Source: Reyranella massiliensis 521 | Lineage (GTDB): Bacteria; Pseudomonadota; Alphaproteobacteria; Reyranellales; Reyranellaceae | Direction of reading: 5' to 3' | DNA: 64,000 bases | Assembly: GCF_000312425.1 (NCBI RefSeq) | Contig: NZ_HE997181.1 | Location: 5,069,788 to 5,133,787, forward strand | Part shown: positions 32,059 through 40,819 of the stretch, one piece after another | Layout of the letters: each line of letters opens with the position of its first letter | Numbering within the stretch: position 1 is the stretch's first letter | The notes under the pieces: model-generated | The model's database searches: none | What the model was told of the DNA's origin: nothing | Seen by the model: only the letters and a program-made list of their open reading frames with translations | Program-made: the position numbers and the translations under genes

Positions 32059-32898
32059 CTAGTCCCGCAGCAGTTCGTTGATCGACGTCTTCGAGCGCGT
32101 GCGCTCGTCGACGGTCTTCACGATCACCGCGCAATAGGTCGAGGGCCGGTCCGGGCCGCCGCCGATATTGCCTGGCACCACGACCGAATAGGGCGGCACC
32201 TTGCCGATGTGGATCTGGCCGGTGGCGCGATCGACCACCTTGGTGGTGGCGCTGATGAACACGCCCATCGACAGCACCGCGCCGGTGCCGACGATCACGC
32301 CTTCGACCACTTCCGAGCGCGCGCCGATGAAGCAGTTGTCCTCGATGATGACCGGGTTGGCCTGCAGCGGCTCAAGGACGCCACCAATGCCGACGCCGCC
32401 TGAAAGGTGGCAGTTCTTGCCGATCTGGGCGCACGAGCCGACGGTAGCCCAGGTATCGACCATGGTGCCGGTGTCGACATAGGCGCCGAGGTTCACGAAG
32501 GACGGCATCAGCACGACCGACGGCGCAATGTATGAGCCGCGGCGCACGACAGAACCCGGCACGGCGCGGAAGTTAGCTTTGGCGAAGCGTGCAGCGTCCC
32601 AGCCCGTGGTCTTGAGCGGCACCTTGTCGAACCACGGGGCCGCGCCCATGCCCGGGAAAGAAGCGCCGCCATCCATCGGCACCGAATCGTAGAGGCGGAA
32701 GGAAAGCAGCACGGCCTTCTTCAGCCACTGGTGCACGACCCATTCCTCGCCGAACTTCTCGGCGGTGCGGAAGGTGCCGTCGTCGAGGCCGGCGATTGCT
32801 GCCTCGACCGCATCGCGGACCTCGCCCTTGGTGGCGCTGTTGATGCCATCACGCTTTTCCCACGCCGCGTCGATTGCGCTTTGAAGCTGCTTGCTCAT
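32059..32898 (-). CDS. dapD: Tetrahydrodipicolinate N-succinyltransferase
   Basis: The 279-residue enzyme transfers succinyl from succinyl-CoA in the diaminopimelate/lysine pathway. After an N-terminal helical domain, the left-handed beta-helix repeats begin at about residue 100 (VVRRGSYIAPSVVLMPSFVN, ATVGSCAQIGKNCHLSGGVG, IIEDNCFIGARSEVVEGVIV), ending in the C-terminal domain VVVPGNIGGG. The ATG follows GAGGGA. A shared pathway gene, dapB, lies 4 kb away. It appears monocistronic. Confidence 0.97.
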   Translation of the reverse strand: MSKQLQSAIDAAWEKRDGINSATKGEVRDAVEAAIAGLDDGTFRTAEKFGEEWVVHQWLKKAVLLSFRLYDSVPMDGGASFPGMGAAPWFDKVPLKTTGWDAARFAKANFRAVPGSVVRRGSYIAPSVVLMPSFVNLGAYVDTGTMVDTWATVGSCAQIGKNCHLSGGVGIGGVLEPLQANPVIIEDNCFIGARSEVVEGVIVGTGAVLSMGVFISATTKVVDRATGQIHIGKVPPYSVVVPGNIGGGPDRPSTYCAVIVKTVDERTRSKTSINELLRD

Positions 32899-32973
32899 CG
32901 AAATCCCTCGAAAAATGCCGCCGGACCATAGCGGCGGGGGGCGGGGTGTCAATGTTCCGGCTATGCTGGCCGG

Positions 32974-33438
32974 ATGCTGTCCGAGAAGGCCTTCAAGATC
33001 CCCGAATCCGTGCTGGTGGTGATCCACACGCCGCGGCTCGACGTGCTGCTGCTGGAAAGAGCCGGGCAAGATTTGTGGCAGTCCGTGACCGGCTCGCGCG
33101 AACCGGACGATCCCGACCTCGAAGCAACGGCCCGCCGCGAGCTTCTGGAAGAGACGGGCCTTTCCCAGGGCACGCTTGCCGACTGGCGGCTCATCAACCG
33201 CTACGAGATCTGGGCGCAATGGCAGAGCCGCTATGCGCCCGGCGTCACGCACAATGTCGAACATGTCTACGGTTTCACCGTGCCGGAACCGGTCCTGGCC
33301 ACCCTCGATCCCAGCGAGCATACGAACCAGCTCTGGCTGCCCTGGCAGGAGGCGATGGAAAAGACCTTCTCGCCCACGAACCGTGACGCGATCTGGCAAC
33401 TGCAACGGCGGGTTCTGAGGCATACTGGCGACACATGA
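32974..33438 (+). CDS. nudB: Dihydroneopterin triphosphate diphosphatase (NudB-like)
   Basis: The 154-residue Nudix hydrolase resembles NudB, which removes pyrophosphate from dihydroneopterin triphosphate in folate synthesis. It has FKIPESVLVVIHTPRLDVL at the start, WQSVTGSREPDDPDLEATAR and the Nudix core RRELLEETGLS, with the late HTNQLWLPWQEAM. The Nudix box carries a small insertion relative to the standard spacing, as in other NudB. Its stop overlaps the start of the MFS gene by four bases (ATGA). Confidence 0.88.
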   Translation: MLSEKAFKIPESVLVVIHTPRLDVLLLERAGQDLWQSVTGSREPDDPDLEATARRELLEETGLSQGTLADWRLINRYEIWAQWQSRYAPGVTHNVEHVYGFTVPEPVLATLDPSEHTNQLWLPWQEAMEKTFSPTNRDAIWQLQRRVLRHTGDT

Positions 33439-34808
33439 CCGTCGCTCACAAGGAAGCGTCGAAGCTCGGCCAATTCAGTTGGGCCCTGTTCGACTGGGCC
33501 AACCAGCCCTTCTTCACCATCATCACCACCTTCATCTTTGCGCCCTACTTCGCCAACGTGCTGGTCGGCGATCCGGTGAAGGGCCAGTCGGCCTGGGCCT
33601 TCACCCAGTCGACCTCGGGCGTCCTGATCGCGCTGATGAGTCCCTTTCTCGGCGCCATGGCCGACGCCGGCGGGCGACGCAAGCCCTACATCTTCGCCTT
33701 CCAGCTCCTGCTGGCGGCAGGATGCGCCGGCCTGTGGTGGGCCTATCCCGACCGGCCAGATCTCATCATGCCGATCAGCTGGGCGGTGGTCGCGGCGACG
33801 GTCGGCGCGGAAATGTCGATCGTGTTCAACAATGCGCAGCTTCCCAACATCGTGCGGCCCCAGCGCATGGGCTGGCTGAGCGGCTTCGGCTGGGGGCTGG
33901 GCTACTGTGGCGGCCTCATCTCGCTGTTCATCGTGCTGGCGGTTTCGATGCCGTCGATGTTCGGCCTCGGCACGGGCGATCAGCCGCTGTTCGGTCTCGA
34001 TCCCAAGACGCACGAACTCGAACGGCTGGTGGGCCCGGCCTCGGCGCTGTGGCTCGCGATCTTCGTGCTGCCGATGTTCCTGTTCACGCCCGATTCCGCT
34101 GGCGCGCGGCGCCAGTCGCTGTGGGTCGCCGCCAAGCAGGGCGGCGCATCGCTGCTGACGACAGTCCGCAAGCTCGGCCACTTCCGCAACGCGCTCACCT
34201 ATCTGATCGCCTTCATGCTCTACAATGACGGGCTCGCGGCCATCATCGCCTTCGGCGGTGTCTATGCCGCCGCGACCTTCGGCTGGAGCACGGTGACGCT
34301 CGGCATCTTCGGCATCATCCTGACGGTGTTCGCCATCCCCGGCGCGTTCCTGGGCGGCCGCCTCGACGACATGATCGGCAGCAAGCGCACGGTCCAGCTC
34401 GCCATCGCCGGCGTCATCGTCGCTACCCTGGGTATCGTGGGCGTCACGGCCGATCGCGTCTTCTACGTCATTCCCGCAGAACCCCTTGATCCGACGCGTG
34501 GTCTGTTCGGCTCGCTCCAGGAAAAGACCCTGATGGGCTTCGCATTGATCCTGGGCTTCTGCATGGGGCCAATGCAGGCGGCCAGCCGGACCATGATCGG
34601 CCGGATTGCGCCCGAAGGGATGACCGGCGAGTTCTACGGCCTCTTCGCCCTCTCCGGCCGCGCGACGGCCTGGATGGCGCCGCTCGCCATCGGCATCGTC
34701 ACCGCGGCGAGCGGGTCCACGCGGATCGGCATGGCCTGCGTGCTGGCCTTTCTGGTGCTAGGCTTCATCCTGCTCTGGAGCGTACGCGAGGAACGCGCAA
34801 AACACTGA
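33435..34808 (+). CDS. UMF1/Atg22-type MFS transporter
   Basis: The 457-residue membrane protein has 12 predicted helices and the UMF1-family opening WALFDWANQPFFTIITTFIF, with the early MADAGGRRKPYIF (motif A-like), then NIVRPQRMGWLSGFGWGLGY. Substrate is unknown; fungal relatives export amino acids from vacuoles. The start is within the nudB stop (ATGA), so translation is coupled, although no functional link is obvious. RBS lies within nudB. Confidence 0.9.
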   Translation: MTVAHKEASKLGQFSWALFDWANQPFFTIITTFIFAPYFANVLVGDPVKGQSAWAFTQSTSGVLIALMSPFLGAMADAGGRRKPYIFAFQLLLAAGCAGLWWAYPDRPDLIMPISWAVVAATVGAEMSIVFNNAQLPNIVRPQRMGWLSGFGWGLGYCGGLISLFIVLAVSMPSMFGLGTGDQPLFGLDPKTHELERLVGPASALWLAIFVLPMFLFTPDSAGARRQSLWVAAKQGGASLLTTVRKLGHFRNALTYLIAFMLYNDGLAAIIAFGGVYAAATFGWSTVTLGIFGIILTVFAIPGAFLGGRLDDMIGSKRTVQLAIAGVIVATLGIVGVTADRVFYVIPAEPLDPTRGLFGSLQEKTLMGFALILGFCMGPMQAASRTMIGRIAPEGMTGEFYGLFALSGRATAWMAPLAIGIVTAASGSTRIGMACVLAFLVLGFILLWSVREERAKH

Positions 34809-34820
34809 AGGAGGTCCGCC

Positions 34821-35135
34821 ATGATCACCGCCATCGTGAACTTCAAGTTGCCGGCCGGAATCGATGCTAAGCAGGCGACCGAGCTCTTCAAGATGTCGGC
34901 GCCGAACTACCGCGGTGTGAAGGGCTTGGTCCGCAAATACTATCTGTTCGACGAGCAGACGGGGGTCGGTGGCGGCGTCTATCTCTGGGAGAGTCGCATC
35001 GATGCCGAGGCGGTCTACACGCCGCAATGGCGGGCTTACATCGCCGAGCGCTACGGCGAACTGCCGGATATCCGTTACTTCGAGACGGCGGTTATCGTCG
35101 ACAATGCGAGTGGCCAGATCGACGAGGCAGCCTAG
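34821..35135 (+). CDS. YdhR-like monooxygenase-fold protein
   Basis: The 104-residue protein resembles the YdhR family of dimeric alpha+beta (ferredoxin-like) proteins: IVNFKLPAGIDAKQATELFK, YLFDEQTGVGGGVYLWESR and AYIAERYGELPDIRYFETAV. The family is related by fold to antibiotic-biosynthesis monooxygenases, but enzymatic function is unproven. It follows the MFS gene by 12 bases with a near-perfect AAGGAGG site, so it joins the nudB-MFS transcript. Convergent with nth. Confidence 0.82.
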   Translation: MITAIVNFKLPAGIDAKQATELFKMSAPNYRGVKGLVRKYYLFDEQTGVGGGVYLWESRIDAEAVYTPQWRAYIAERYGELPDIRYFETAVIVDNASGQIDEAA

Positions 35136-35204
35136 CGGTCGAGGTGGTTGGCGCGCCGATCGCAAGCGCCGGCCGCGATCGCGAATCGCGACGATGTTTG
35201 TTCG

Positions 35205-35852
35205 CTAGACCGCGACCGTCTTGCCTTTGAAGGTGCAGAGGTCGTTCACGACGCAGGTTGGGCACATTGGCGTGCGTGCCTTGCAAGTGTAGCGGCCGTG
35301 CAGGATCAGCCAGTGATGCGCGTGCAGGCGGAATTCCTCGGGCACGCGCTTCAGCAGCTTCAGCTCGACCTGCAGCGGGTTCTTGCCCGGCGCCAGGCCG
35401 GTACGGTTGCCGACACGGAAGATGTGGGTGTCGACGGCGATGGTCGCCTCGCCATAGGCCACGTTCATCACCACGTTCGCCGTCTTGCGGCCGACGCCCG
35501 GCAGGTCCTGCAATTCGGCATGGGTGTGCGGCACCTCGCCGCCGTGCCGCTCGATCAGCAGCTGGCTGAGTGCGATCACGTTCTTGGCCTTGGTGCGGAA
35601 CAGGCCGATGGTCTTGATGTAGTCGATCAGTTTCTTCTCGCCCAGTGCCACCATCTGGGCGGGCGTTTTGATCTTTTCGAACAAGGGCTTGGTGGCACGG
35701 TTGACGCCGGCGTCCGTCGCTTGGGCGGAAAGCACGACGGCGACCAGGAGCTGGTAGACGTTATCGTATTCCAGTTCCGTCTCTGGCTCCGGGATTGCCT
35801 GCCGCAGGCGGGCAAAAAACTCGGGGATGACGGCGGACTTCATCAGGGCCAT
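35205..35852 (-). CDS. nth: Endonuclease III
   Basis: The 215-residue DNA glycosylase/AP lyase repairs oxidised pyrimidines. It has the helix-hairpin-helix LPGVGRKTANVV, the catalytic Lys within that region (LQDLPGVGRKTANV), the catalytic Asp in AVDTHIFRVGNRTG and the 4Fe-4S loop CKARTPMCPTCVVNDLC. The start is ATG 35852 (ATG 35843 is also possible). It is divergent from the DUF2244 gene with just 13 bases between start codons. Confidence 0.96.
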   Translation of the reverse strand: MALMKSAVIPEFFARLRQAIPEPETELEYDNVYQLLVAVVLSAQATDAGVNRATKPLFEKIKTPAQMVALGEKKLIDYIKTIGLFRTKAKNVIALSQLLIERHGGEVPHTHAELQDLPGVGRKTANVVMNVAYGEATIAVDTHIFRVGNRTGLAPGKNPLQVELKLLKRVPEEFRLHAHHWLILHGRYTCKARTPMCPTCVVNDLCTFKGKTVAV

Positions 35853-35865
35853 ATAGCCTCATACC

Positions 35866-36363
35866 ATGGTTGAAACGCCCCTTCCGGCGGTTCATTTCGC
35901 CACTTCGCTCACGCCGCATCGAAGCCTCCCGCCAGAGGCCTTCCGCTGGCTGATCGTGGGCGCCGTTGCGGCAAATCTCCTGGTCGGCCTGCCCATGATG
36001 ATCATCGGCGCCTGGCCGGTGTTCGGCTTCATGGGCCTCGATGTCCTGCTGCTGTGGTGGCTGTTCAAGCGCAGCTACCTCGACGCACGGCGCAGCGAGA
36101 CCCTGCTGCTGACCGACCTCGAATTGATCGTGTCCCGCGTCGCGCCCGACGGCGAGCGCGAGGAGCAGCGCCTCGATGCCTATTGGCTGAAGATCGACCT
36201 GACCGAGGAACGTCTGGTCGTCAGCTCGCGCGGCAACCGGACCGTGATCGGCCGTTTCCTGTCGCCGGTCGAGCGCCTGCATGTGGGCGAACAGCTCAAG
36301 GCGGCGCTGGTCGAGATGCGCGCGCCGCGCTACCGCCACGCCTGGGACGAGGAGCCGGGCTGA
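35866..36363 (+). CDS. DUF2244 membrane protein
   Basis: The 165-residue protein has two adjacent transmembrane helices (LIVGAVAANLLVGLPMMIIG and WPVFGFMGLDVLLLWWLFK) followed by a soluble domain with KRSYLDARRSETLLLTD and the family end RFLSPVERLHVGEQLKAAL. This is the DUF2244 integral membrane pattern common in Alphaproteobacteria, frequently next to nth. Function is unknown. No clear ribosome site precedes the ATG, and its promoter must lie inside nth. It ends 2 bases from convergent dapB. Confidence 0.85.
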   Translation: MVETPLPAVHFATSLTPHRSLPPEAFRWLIVGAVAANLLVGLPMMIIGAWPVFGFMGLDVLLLWWLFKRSYLDARRSETLLLTDLELIVSRVAPDGEREEQRLDAYWLKIDLTEERLVVSSRGNRTVIGRFLSPVERLHVGEQLKAALVEMRAPRYRHAWDEEPG

Positions 36364-36365
36364 GG

Positions 36366-37163
36366 CTAAAGCCCCAGCACGTCCTTCATGCCGTAGAGAC
36401 CGGGCTTCTTGCCCTCCAGCCACTTGGCGGCGGTGACGGCCCCTGATGCATAGCCTTCGCGGCTGAAGGAACGGTGATTGAGCTCCAGCCGCTCGCCGCC
36501 CGTCGCGAAATAGACCGTGTGCACGCCCACTTCTTCGCCGCCGCGCAGGGTAGCGAAGCCGATCTCGCCCACGGGCCGCGCGCCGGTATGGCCGTCCCGG
36601 GTCTTGCGCCAGACATCCTCGAGCTTGACCTTGCGGCCGGCCGCAGCGGCACGGCCCAGCGCCAGCGCCGTGCCGGACGGCGCGTCGATCTTGTGGCGGT
36701 GGTGCATTTCCAGCACCTCGATGTCGTAGCTGGGATCGAGCAGCGCGGCGGTCTTCTCGACCAGCGCCAGCAGCACGTTGACGCCCAGCGCCATGTTGGC
36801 CGCCCACATGATCGGCACCTTCTTCGCTGCCTCGTGGATCAGCGCCGTCTGCTGCGGGTCGAGGCCTGTGGTGCCGATCACCATCGCCACGCCTTTGTCC
36901 TGGGCGACCTTCGCATGGGCCACTGTGGCCGCCGGCACGGTGAAGTCGATGACGACCTGGGCCGCGGCGATGGCGGCGGCGCTGTCGCCGCCGATCTTGA
37001 TGCCGTTGGCCTCGAGACCTGCGACTTCGCCGGCATCCTTGCCGATCGCCTTGCTGCTCGGCGCTTCGCTGGCGGCAGCCAGCGACACGCCCTCGGTGCG
37101 TGCAATCTGTCGGATCAGCATCTGGCCCATGCGCCCGGCGGCGCCGACGACGGCGATCTTCAT
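36366..37163 (-). CDS. dapB: 4-hydroxy-tetrahydrodipicolinate reductase
   Basis: The 265-residue enzyme reduces the dihydrodipicolinate precursor in lysine/diaminopimelate synthesis. The NAD(P)H site is VVGAAGRMGQM, the substrate and catalytic region is EMHHRHKIDAPSGTA, and the C-terminus has SREGYASGAVTAAKWLEGK. I chose ATG 37163 with AGGAACC upstream, not the in-frame 37214. It is divergent from the DUF3303 gene across 65 bases. Confidence 0.97.
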   Translation of the reverse strand: MKIAVVGAAGRMGQMLIRQIARTEGVSLAAASEAPSSKAIGKDAGEVAGLEANGIKIGGDSAAAIAAAQVVIDFTVPAATVAHAKVAQDKGVAMVIGTTGLDPQQTALIHEAAKKVPIMWAANMALGVNVLLALVEKTAALLDPSYDIEVLEMHHRHKIDAPSGTALALGRAAAAGRKVKLEDVWRKTRDGHTGARPVGEIGFATLRGGEEVGVHTVYFATGGERLELNHRSFSREGYASGAVTAAKWLEGKKPGLYGMKDVLGL

Positions 37164-37228
37164 TTGTGTGGTTCCTGTCGTAAATGTCGTCCGACAATAC
37201 TCTACATCAGACAAAACGGGAGGCAGAG

Positions 37229-37501
37229 ATGCTCTTCATGGTGGTCGAGAAACTGAAGAACCAGGACGGCAAGGCCGTGTATCGCAAGCTGCGCGACAAG
37301 GGCCGCGCGCTGCCGGACGGTCTTACCTTCGTAGCAAGCTACGTGACGGCCGATCTCGGCCGCTGCTTCCAGCTCATGGAAACCGACGACATCACGACCT
37401 TCCAGCGCTGGATCGCCGATTGGCAGGAGGTCGTCGAGTTCGAGGTCGTGCCCGTCGTCGAGGGCAAGACCACGCGCGAGGCCCTCGAACCGCTGCTGTA
37501 G
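37229..37501 (+). CDS. DUF3303 family protein
   Basis: The 90-residue protein has the DUF3303 pattern of an N-terminal MVVEKLKNQDGKAVYRKLRD, YVTADLGRCFQLMET and FQRWIADWQEVVEFEVVPVV. This small alpha/beta fold has no described activity. The start at 37229 follows GGGAGGC. It precedes the GFA-type gene by 29 bases on the same strand. Confidence 0.8.
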   Translation: MLFMVVEKLKNQDGKAVYRKLRDKGRALPDGLTFVASYVTADLGRCFQLMETDDITTFQRWIADWQEVVEFEVVPVVEGKTTREALEPLL

Positions 37502-37530
37502 ACTGACATCCCAACGAAGGAGAGCACACG

Positions 37531-37932
37531 ATGATTACAGGTGGCTGCCATTGCGGCGCGATTCGCTATCAGGCCGAGGGCGACGCCCTCCACCACGCGC
37601 TGTGCCACTGCACGGACTGCCGGCGGCACTCCGGAGCTCCGATGGTGGGCTGGACGATGTACCCGCACGATGCGGTCAAGGTGACCAAGGGCACGCCCAG
37701 GGTCTACGCCTCGTCGGAGCACGGAAGGCGGCATTTCTGCCCCGACTGCGGCACCGGGCTCTTCTACGACAATGCGAAGACATTGCCGGGGCTCATCGAT
37801 ATCCAGAGCGCCACCTACGACGATCCGGACGCGGTGCCGGCGCAGGTCCACATCCAGGTCGCCGATCGGATCGGATGGATGATGAACGTCCATGAACTGC
37901 CGGCGTTCGACCGCTATCCGCCGCAGTCGTGA
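37531..37932 (+). CDS. GFA/CENP-V-type zinc protein
   Basis: The 133-residue protein has the GFA fold: MITGGCHCGAIRYQAEG, ALCHCTDCRRHSGAPMVGW and the metal-site pair CPDCGTGLF. The zinc ligands are the Cys pairs CxC, CxxC and CxxC. Named after glutathione-dependent formaldehyde-activating enzyme, though that activity was retracted for most family members; a general small-thiol role is only inferred. RBS is AAGGAGAG. Confidence 0.9.
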   Translation: MITGGCHCGAIRYQAEGDALHHALCHCTDCRRHSGAPMVGWTMYPHDAVKVTKGTPRVYASSEHGRRHFCPDCGTGLFYDNAKTLPGLIDIQSATYDDPDAVPAQVHIQVADRIGWMMNVHELPAFDRYPPQS

Positions 37933-37941
37933 GCCGGGCGG

Positions 37942-39402
37942 CTATTTCCAGGGATCCGCCACCTTCGGCCAGAACGGCGTCTTGCGCTTGGTGTAGGGCC
38001 AGCGCGTGACGTCGGGGTCGGCGGCTCCCGGCGAGGCGACGTAGAGGATCTCCTTCGCGAGGCCCACGAAGCCGTTATAGAAGTGCTGCGCCGACTTCAC
38101 GATCACCACGCGATAGTCGGCAGGCTCGGCGCCGACCGCGCGGAAGGCATCCGCGTGGAAGGTCTGGTTGCGGCGCGTGCAGATCGCGATATCGACATGC
38201 TCCGACGACAGCAGCGCCATGTCGCCGAGCGGCGACATCACCGGCCCGTAGGGCTGGAAGACGTTGCGCGCGATCTTCTTCACCGTCACGTCGAGATCGA
38301 CCGGATTGCCACTCACGACGCCCGACTTGCCGCCGAGCCGCATGCGGATGCGCGCGCCCTCGCCCGCCTCTTCGGCGATCTGGAAGGCCATCGGATCCCA
38401 CATCACGCCGAACAGTGCCGGACCGATCTCGCGGGCTACCAGCTCCTTCAGCACGAAGGTCGAATCGCCGGGGGCGCCGGAGCCGGGATTATCGGCGCGG
38501 TCGGCCAGCACCAGCGGGCCCTGATTATGCGAAGCGGCGCGGTCCATCGCCTCGGCGATGGTGAGGTACTTGGTGGCATAGCGCTCGCGGTTGGCCCACA
38601 GCTCTTCGCCGAGCTGCTTGGCAAGTTTCTCGGCCTTGGCCTTGTCGCCATCGGCCACGACCAGCGTGCGGGTGCCGACATCCTCGACATCGGCGAAGGA
38701 AAAGCCGTGGCTCAGCGACACCGAGAGGATGCCGTCCTTGCCTTCGAGCGACTTCATGCGGACAACAAATTCGCTGATCGGCGGTACGGACGTGCGGTAC
38801 TGCGCGATCATGCGGCAGTCGTAACGTGCCATGACCGGCTTTACCTTGCCTTCGATCGTGTCGGCGATGATGGCGAACAGCTCCGCCGCGCGCTCCATCG
38901 TGTCGGTGTGCGGATATTCCTTGTAGCCGACCAGCACGTCGGCGCTGTCGAGCATCAAGGCACTCAAATGGCAGTGCAGGTCGAACTCCGCGCCGATGGC
39001 GACCTTGGGGCCGACGATGGCGCGGACCTTCGAGAGCAGGTCGCCTTCACAATCGTCGTAGCCGTCGGCCACCATGGCGCCGTGCACGTTGATCAGCACG
39101 GCATCGAGCGGCAGGGCGGCCTTGATGTTGGCCAGCATCTCGTCGCGGAATTCCTCGTAGACCTTGCGAACGGTGGTGCCCGACGGGGCGGCAAAGGTCG
39201 CCAGCCCCTCGATCACCGTCCAGCCACGCTTCTCGGTCTCCTTGCGCCAGACATGCATTGGCGCCGTGAAGTTGGTCGGCTCGTGCCTGGTGGCGTCGCC
39301 GTGCCAGATTCCGTGCTCCTCATAGCCGCGGCGGCCCGTCGGAAAGGGGACGAACTGATTGGTCTCGGTGCCGAGGGCACCGATGAACACACGCTTGCTC
39401 AA
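37942..39402 (-). CDS. M81 family metallopeptidase (MlrC-type)
   Basis: The 486-residue protein belongs to the MlrC/M81 family, named after the microcystin-degradation enzyme. The N-terminal domain carries INVHGAMVADGYDDCEGDLL and GAEFDLHCHLS with the likely metal-binding His, plus GYKEYPHTDTMERAAE. The C-terminal domain has RADNPGSGAPGDSTFVLKEL and VIVKSAQHFYNGFVGLAKEI. It hydrolyses peptides in the family's known member; the native substrate here is unknown. It follows tag by 3 bases, in one transcript. Confidence 0.9.
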   Translation of the reverse strand: MSKRVFIGALGTETNQFVPFPTGRRGYEEHGIWHGDATRHEPTNFTAPMHVWRKETEKRGWTVIEGLATFAAPSGTTVRKVYEEFRDEMLANIKAALPLDAVLINVHGAMVADGYDDCEGDLLSKVRAIVGPKVAIGAEFDLHCHLSALMLDSADVLVGYKEYPHTDTMERAAELFAIIADTIEGKVKPVMARYDCRMIAQYRTSVPPISEFVVRMKSLEGKDGILSVSLSHGFSFADVEDVGTRTLVVADGDKAKAEKLAKQLGEELWANRERYATKYLTIAEAMDRAASHNQGPLVLADRADNPGSGAPGDSTFVLKELVAREIGPALFGVMWDPMAFQIAEEAGEGARIRMRLGGKSGVVSGNPVDLDVTVKKIARNVFQPYGPVMSPLGDMALLSSEHVDIAICTRRNQTFHADAFRAVGAEPADYRVVIVKSAQHFYNGFVGLAKEILYVASPGAADPDVTRWPYTKRKTPFWPKVADPWK

Positions 39403-39405
39403 AAC

Positions 39406-39999
39406 TCACTCCTTGCAGCGATGGCAGCCCGCGACATGGTCGTCGACCATGCCCGAAGCTTGCATGAAGGCATAACAAATGGTGGAGCCGACGAACTTGA
39501 AGCCGGCCTTCGCCAGCTTCTTGGAAAGCGCGTCGCTCTCGGCCGTCTTGGCCGGCACGCCCTTCAGCGTCTTCGGCCGGTTCTTGCGCGGCTTGCCGTC
39601 GACCACGCTCCACAGGAATTTCGAGAACGACCCCTCGCGTTCTACGATCTCGATGTAGGCGCGGGCGTTGCTTACACTGGCGTCGATCTTGCCGCGGTGA
39701 CGGATGATGCCAGGATCGGCCAGCAGCTTGGCGAGCTTGGCCGGCGTATAGCGGGCGATCTTCTGCGGATCGAACCCGTCATAGACCTTGCGATAATGCT
39801 CGCGCTTGCGCAGCACGGTGATCCAGGAGAGGCCGGCCTGGCAGCCTTCGAGCGTAAGCAGCTCGAACAACGCGCGATCGTCGCGCAGCGGCCGTCCCCA
39901 TTCGGTGTCGTGATACTTCTCGTAGAGCGGATCGGCCGAGGCCCAGCCGCATCGCGGCTTGCCGTCGGTGCCAACTACCGTGTCGTGCTTCCAGACCAT
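39406..39999 (-). CDS. tag: DNA-3-methyladenine glycosylase I
   Basis: The 197-residue enzyme excises 3-methyladenine. The family start CGWASADPLYEKYHDTEWGR, LFELLTLEGCQAGLSWITVL and the zinc-snap region FKFVGSTICYAFMQASG with DDHVAGCHRC are all present. The Cys/His residues at both ends form the structural zinc site. It is divergent from the HAD gene across 60 bases and followed at once by the M81 gene, which is an unexpected operon partner. Confidence 0.95.
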   Translation of the reverse strand: MVWKHDTVVGTDGKPRCGWASADPLYEKYHDTEWGRPLRDDRALFELLTLEGCQAGLSWITVLRKREHYRKVYDGFDPQKIARYTPAKLAKLLADPGIIRHRGKIDASVSNARAYIEIVEREGSFSKFLWSVVDGKPRKNRPKTLKGVPAKTAESDALSKKLAKAGFKFVGSTICYAFMQASGMVDDHVAGCHRCKE

Positions 40000-40059
40000 G
40001 CGCGGACCCTACCCAAGCGCGCCGCTGGACGCCACACTCCGGCAAACGGAGGAGTGTTC

Positions 40060-40779
40060 ATGGCCAAGGATCTCGCGGACCTCAAGGTCTGCATCTTCGA
40101 TGTGTTCGGCACGGTGGTGGATTGGCGCGGCAGCCTGATCGAGGACTTGCCCAAGCTCGGCAAGAAGTACGGGCTCGAGACCGACTGGACGAGCTTCGCG
40201 GACGACTGGCGCGGCCTCTACCAGCCGCAGATGGGTCGCGTCCGCAAGGGCGAGCTGCCCTGGACCCGCATCGACGAGCTGCACAAGGAAGCCTTCGAGA
40301 TGCTGCTGCAGAAGCGCGGCCTGAAGCATCCCGGCGAAGAGGGGGCGTGGGAATTCACGCACCTCTGGCACAAGCTCCGGCCCTGGCCCGATTCGGTCGA
40401 AGGCATCGGCCTGCTGAAGAAGAAGTTCGTCGTCGCCACGCTCAGCAACGGCAACGTCGCGCTCCTGATCAACATGGCCAAGAACAGCGGCATTCCCTGG
40501 GATCACTGCTTCTCGGGCGAGACTTTCAGGCACTACAAGCCCGATCCCGAAGCCTATCTCGGCGTGGTCGACACCATGTACCTGAAGCCGCATCAGGTGA
40601 TGCTGGTCGCCGCCCACAACAACGATCTGGCAGCAGCACAGAAGTGCGGCCTGTCTACAGGCTTCGTGCACCGCCCGACCGAACATGGTCCCAAGCAGAC
40701 GCGCGACCTCAAGGTCGAGGGCGATTGGGACGTCGTCGGCAACTCGATCGTCGAGGTCGCCAAGAAGCTCGGCTGCTAG
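40060..40779 (+). CDS. Type II haloacid dehalogenase-like HAD hydrolase
   Basis: The 239-residue protein has the L-2-haloacid dehalogenase layout: nucleophile Asp in VCIFDVFGTVVDWRGSL, motif II Ser/Thr in VVATLSNGN, Lys in RHYKPDPEAYLGVV and the end motif MLVAAHNNDLAAAQKCGL. Typical phosphatases of this family end motif I with DxD; here it reads FDVFGTVVDW, as in dehalogenases. A true haloacid substrate is unproven. RBS is GGAGGAG. Confidence 0.88.
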   Translation: MAKDLADLKVCIFDVFGTVVDWRGSLIEDLPKLGKKYGLETDWTSFADDWRGLYQPQMGRVRKGELPWTRIDELHKEAFEMLLQKRGLKHPGEEGAWEFTHLWHKLRPWPDSVEGIGLLKKKFVVATLSNGNVALLINMAKNSGIPWDHCFSGETFRHYKPDPEAYLGVVDTMYLKPHQVMLVAAHNNDLAAAQKCGLSTGFVHRPTEHGPKQTRDLKVEGDWDVVGNSIVEVAKKLGC

Positions 40780-40819
40780 GGGGGGGCGGGATCGGCTGTC
40801 GGCTCCGTGTGCCGGCAGC

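Noticed and set aside
38083..40059. Upstream extension of the haloacid dehalogenase frame
   Set aside because: The extended part is antisense to the M81 and tag genes. The HAD domain begins at ATG 40060 with a GGAGGAG ribosome site.
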